In this document: one piece after another, positions 62,790-64,000 of the stretch | Position numbering within the stretch: position 1 is the first letter of the stretch | Layout of the letters: each line of letters opens with the position of its first letter | Source: Halopenitus malekzadehii | GTDB taxonomy: Archaea; Halobacteriota; Halobacteria; Halobacteriales; Haloferacaceae | Length of the DNA stretch: 64,000 nt | Direction of reading: 5' to 3' | NCBI RefSeq assembly: GCF_900108505.1 | Contig: NZ_FNWU01000002.1 | Span: forward strand, 1 to 64,000 | The notes under the pieces: model-generated | Told to the model about the DNA's origin: nothing | Databases searched by the model: none | The model's input: only the letters and a program-made list of their open reading frames with translations | Position numbers and translations under genes: made by a program

Positions 62790-63761
62790 ATGTTCAAGTG
62801 GGCACAGCGGCGAGCGCACGCCGCCTACGAACGACTTCTCAAACGCGAGATATCCGGCGTGCCAGCGCACGTCGCCGTCATTCAGGACGGCAATCGCCGG
62901 TACGCGAGCAAACAGGGCACGGGGCCTTCCGACGGTTACCAGGCAGGTGCGCAGACGACCGAAAAAATTCTAAATTGGTGCAAGGAGATGGGCGTCGAGG
63001 AGCTGACGCTGTACACCTTTTCAACCGAAAACTTCGATCGGCCCGACCACGAACGGGAGACAGTATTCGACCTGCTGGAGGAGAAGCTCTACGAGTTCGG
63101 CGACGATGACCGTGTCCACAACGGCAGGGTCTGCATCCGTGCCATCGGCGAGATCGAGCGACTCCCCGAACGGGTCCGCGAAGCGGTCGAATACGCCGAG
63201 CACCGGACCGCTCACTACGACGAGTTCACGCTCAATATCGCGCTGGCTTACGGCGGCCGGAACGAACTTCTTGGCGCGGCCCGCGAGGTGGTTCGCGCGG
63301 TCGAACGCGACGAGTTGGATCCCACGAACATCGACGTCTCGGAGATTGAGAGTCGCCTCTACGATCGCCCGCTGCGGGACGTTGACCTCATTATCCGGTC
63401 TGGCGGCGATGAACGCACCTCGAACTTCCTACCGTGGTACGCCAACGGTAACGAGGCGGCGGTCTTCTTCTGCACGCCCTACTGGCCAGAGTTCTCGCGG
63501 GTGGACTTCCTCCGGGCGATCCGGACCTACGAGTCCCGCGAGGAGTCGTGGCGGCGCACGAGGGCCAAACGTGCATTGACGCTAGTGAAGGCGCTAGGCG
63601 ATGTGGAACTGACTGAGGCCCGCGCCACTGTCGAACGATTCCAAAATCGGATGCCAGAGGAGTCGAACGCCGACGAACTGACTATTGAGGAAATAAACAT
63701 CACGGACGGTGCTACCGGGTTGAGAGGTAGAGAGGATTTACTCGAGAAGCGTTTCGATTGA
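62790..63761 (+). CDS. uppS: cis-prenyltransferase (polyprenyl diphosphate synthase)
   Basis: A 323-residue cis-prenyltransferase that elongates allylic diphosphates with isopentenyl diphosphate to build long polyprenyl/dolichyl carriers for glycosylation. HVAVIQDGNRRYASKQG holds the catalytic Asp; LTLYTFSTENFDRP, ALAYGGRNEL and DLIIRSGGDERTSNFLPWYA (diphosphate-binding) are conserved. The C-terminus is about 30 residues longer than the bacterial UppS. It supplies the carrier for the neighbouring glycan genes. Confidence 0.93.
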   Translation: MFKWAQRRAHAAYERLLKREISGVPAHVAVIQDGNRRYASKQGTGPSDGYQAGAQTTEKILNWCKEMGVEELTLYTFSTENFDRPDHERETVFDLLEEKLYEFGDDDRVHNGRVCIRAIGEIERLPERVREAVEYAEHRTAHYDEFTLNIALAYGGRNELLGAAREVVRAVERDELDPTNIDVSEIESRLYDRPLRDVDLIIRSGGDERTSNFLPWYANGNEAAVFFCTPYWPEFSRVDFLRAIRTYESREESWRRTRAKRALTLVKALGDVELTEARATVERFQNRMPEESNADELTIEEINITDGATGLRGREDLLEKRFD

Positions 63762-64000
63762 TTCAAGCAGTGCAGCGAGCTCCGTATCTGCGGGAAGATC
63801 ATCTTGGTCTGTATAGACTGCTTGCTCAAAGGCTGTTGTCATCGTAAACAGGATTTCTGCTTCACTAGTGTCGAGATCATCGTGTATCGAGTTATACAGC
63901 TCCCAGTATGTGAGCGCAGAAGAGAGATCGTATGAGTCAAGGTAGTTCCAGCGAAGGGCGGCATACCCGAGTCGGATCGCAGCCTCGGTGTCATTCCGAT
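63738..64000 (-). CDS. C-terminal part of a haloarchaeal protein (partial)
   Basis: The minus strand encodes at least 86 residues to a stop at 63738: TEAAIRLGYAALRWNYLDSY near the window edge, then DLSSALTYWELYNSIHDDLD and a helical acidic end. It runs off the right edge, so start and family cannot be told; an alpha-helical DUF4129-like tail is a guess. It is convergent with uppS and overlaps it by 24 nt. Confidence 0.55.
   Translation of the reverse strand, partial: RNDTEAAIRLGYAALRWNYLDSYDLSSALTYWELYNSIHDDLDTSEAEILFTMTTAFEQAVYTDQDDLPADTELAALLESIETLLE

Overview
This window is from a halophilic archaeon (class Halobacteria). The evidence is an archaeal 16S rRNA gene with tRNA-Ala in the spacer to 23S, a TATA-binding protein gene, acidic proteins, leaderless promoters with TATA elements about 26 bp before start codons, and haloarchaeal domain families (HalOD1, DUF7344-like, DUF1102-like, DUF1616). 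The genus cannot be fixed by eye.

Layout. (1) 1-7530, GC-rich core: the 5' end of 23S, the spacer, tRNA-Ala, 16S and three tandem rRNA promoters on the minus strand; then tbp, a small conserved protein, an XPB/Rad25-type helicase, a metallo-beta-lactamase-fold hydrolase, tRNA-Tyr and tRNA-Glu. (2) 7530-25000, accessory DNA: an integrase beside tRNA-Glu, decayed insertion sequences (IS4, IS200/IS605 ends), a response regulator, two secreted DUF1102-type proteins, a second integrase of the same family, a block of small regulators (paired winged helix proteins, zinc-ribbon microproteins, HalOD1, TRAM), and a third, zinc-ribbon integrase. (3) 25000-46000, AT-richer surface polysaccharide / N-glycosylation cluster: four GT4 and one GT2 glycosyltransferases, an oxidoreductase, a multi-spanning membrane protein, two methyltransferases, a sulfatase-fold protein, a flippase, and a complete dTDP-rhamnose set (rmlC, rmlA, rmlD, rmlB) with a Nudix hydrolase. 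It is interrupted by IS630, IS1595 and IS5 remnants. (4) 46150-52300: a compact block bounded by two convergent tyrosine recombinases with a shared four-cysteine insert. Between them lie small unknown genes, a hairpin/repeat cluster and a divergent FtsZ/tubulin-like protein that has lost the GTP-binding and hydrolysis motifs. (5) 52346-64000: more envelope and glycan genes (sugar nucleotidyltransferase, DUF1616 membrane protein, NDP-sugar epimerase homologue, dolichyl-phosphate-sugar-synthase-like GT2), an ABC exporter-type operon (ATPase plus two FtsX-like permeases), a cis-prenyltransferase and a partial gene at the edge.

Working together: the rml genes and the nucleotidyltransferase supply activated sugars; glycosyltransferases, methyltransferases and the sulfatase-like protein build and decorate a glycan on a polyprenyl/dolichyl carrier; the flippase would export it. 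The cis-prenyltransferase and the GT2 at 57802-59085 fit lipid-carrier synthesis and charging. The most unusual item is the GTPase-dead FtsZ-like gene with its iteron-like neighbour inside an integrase-bounded block. No CRISPR array was seen.
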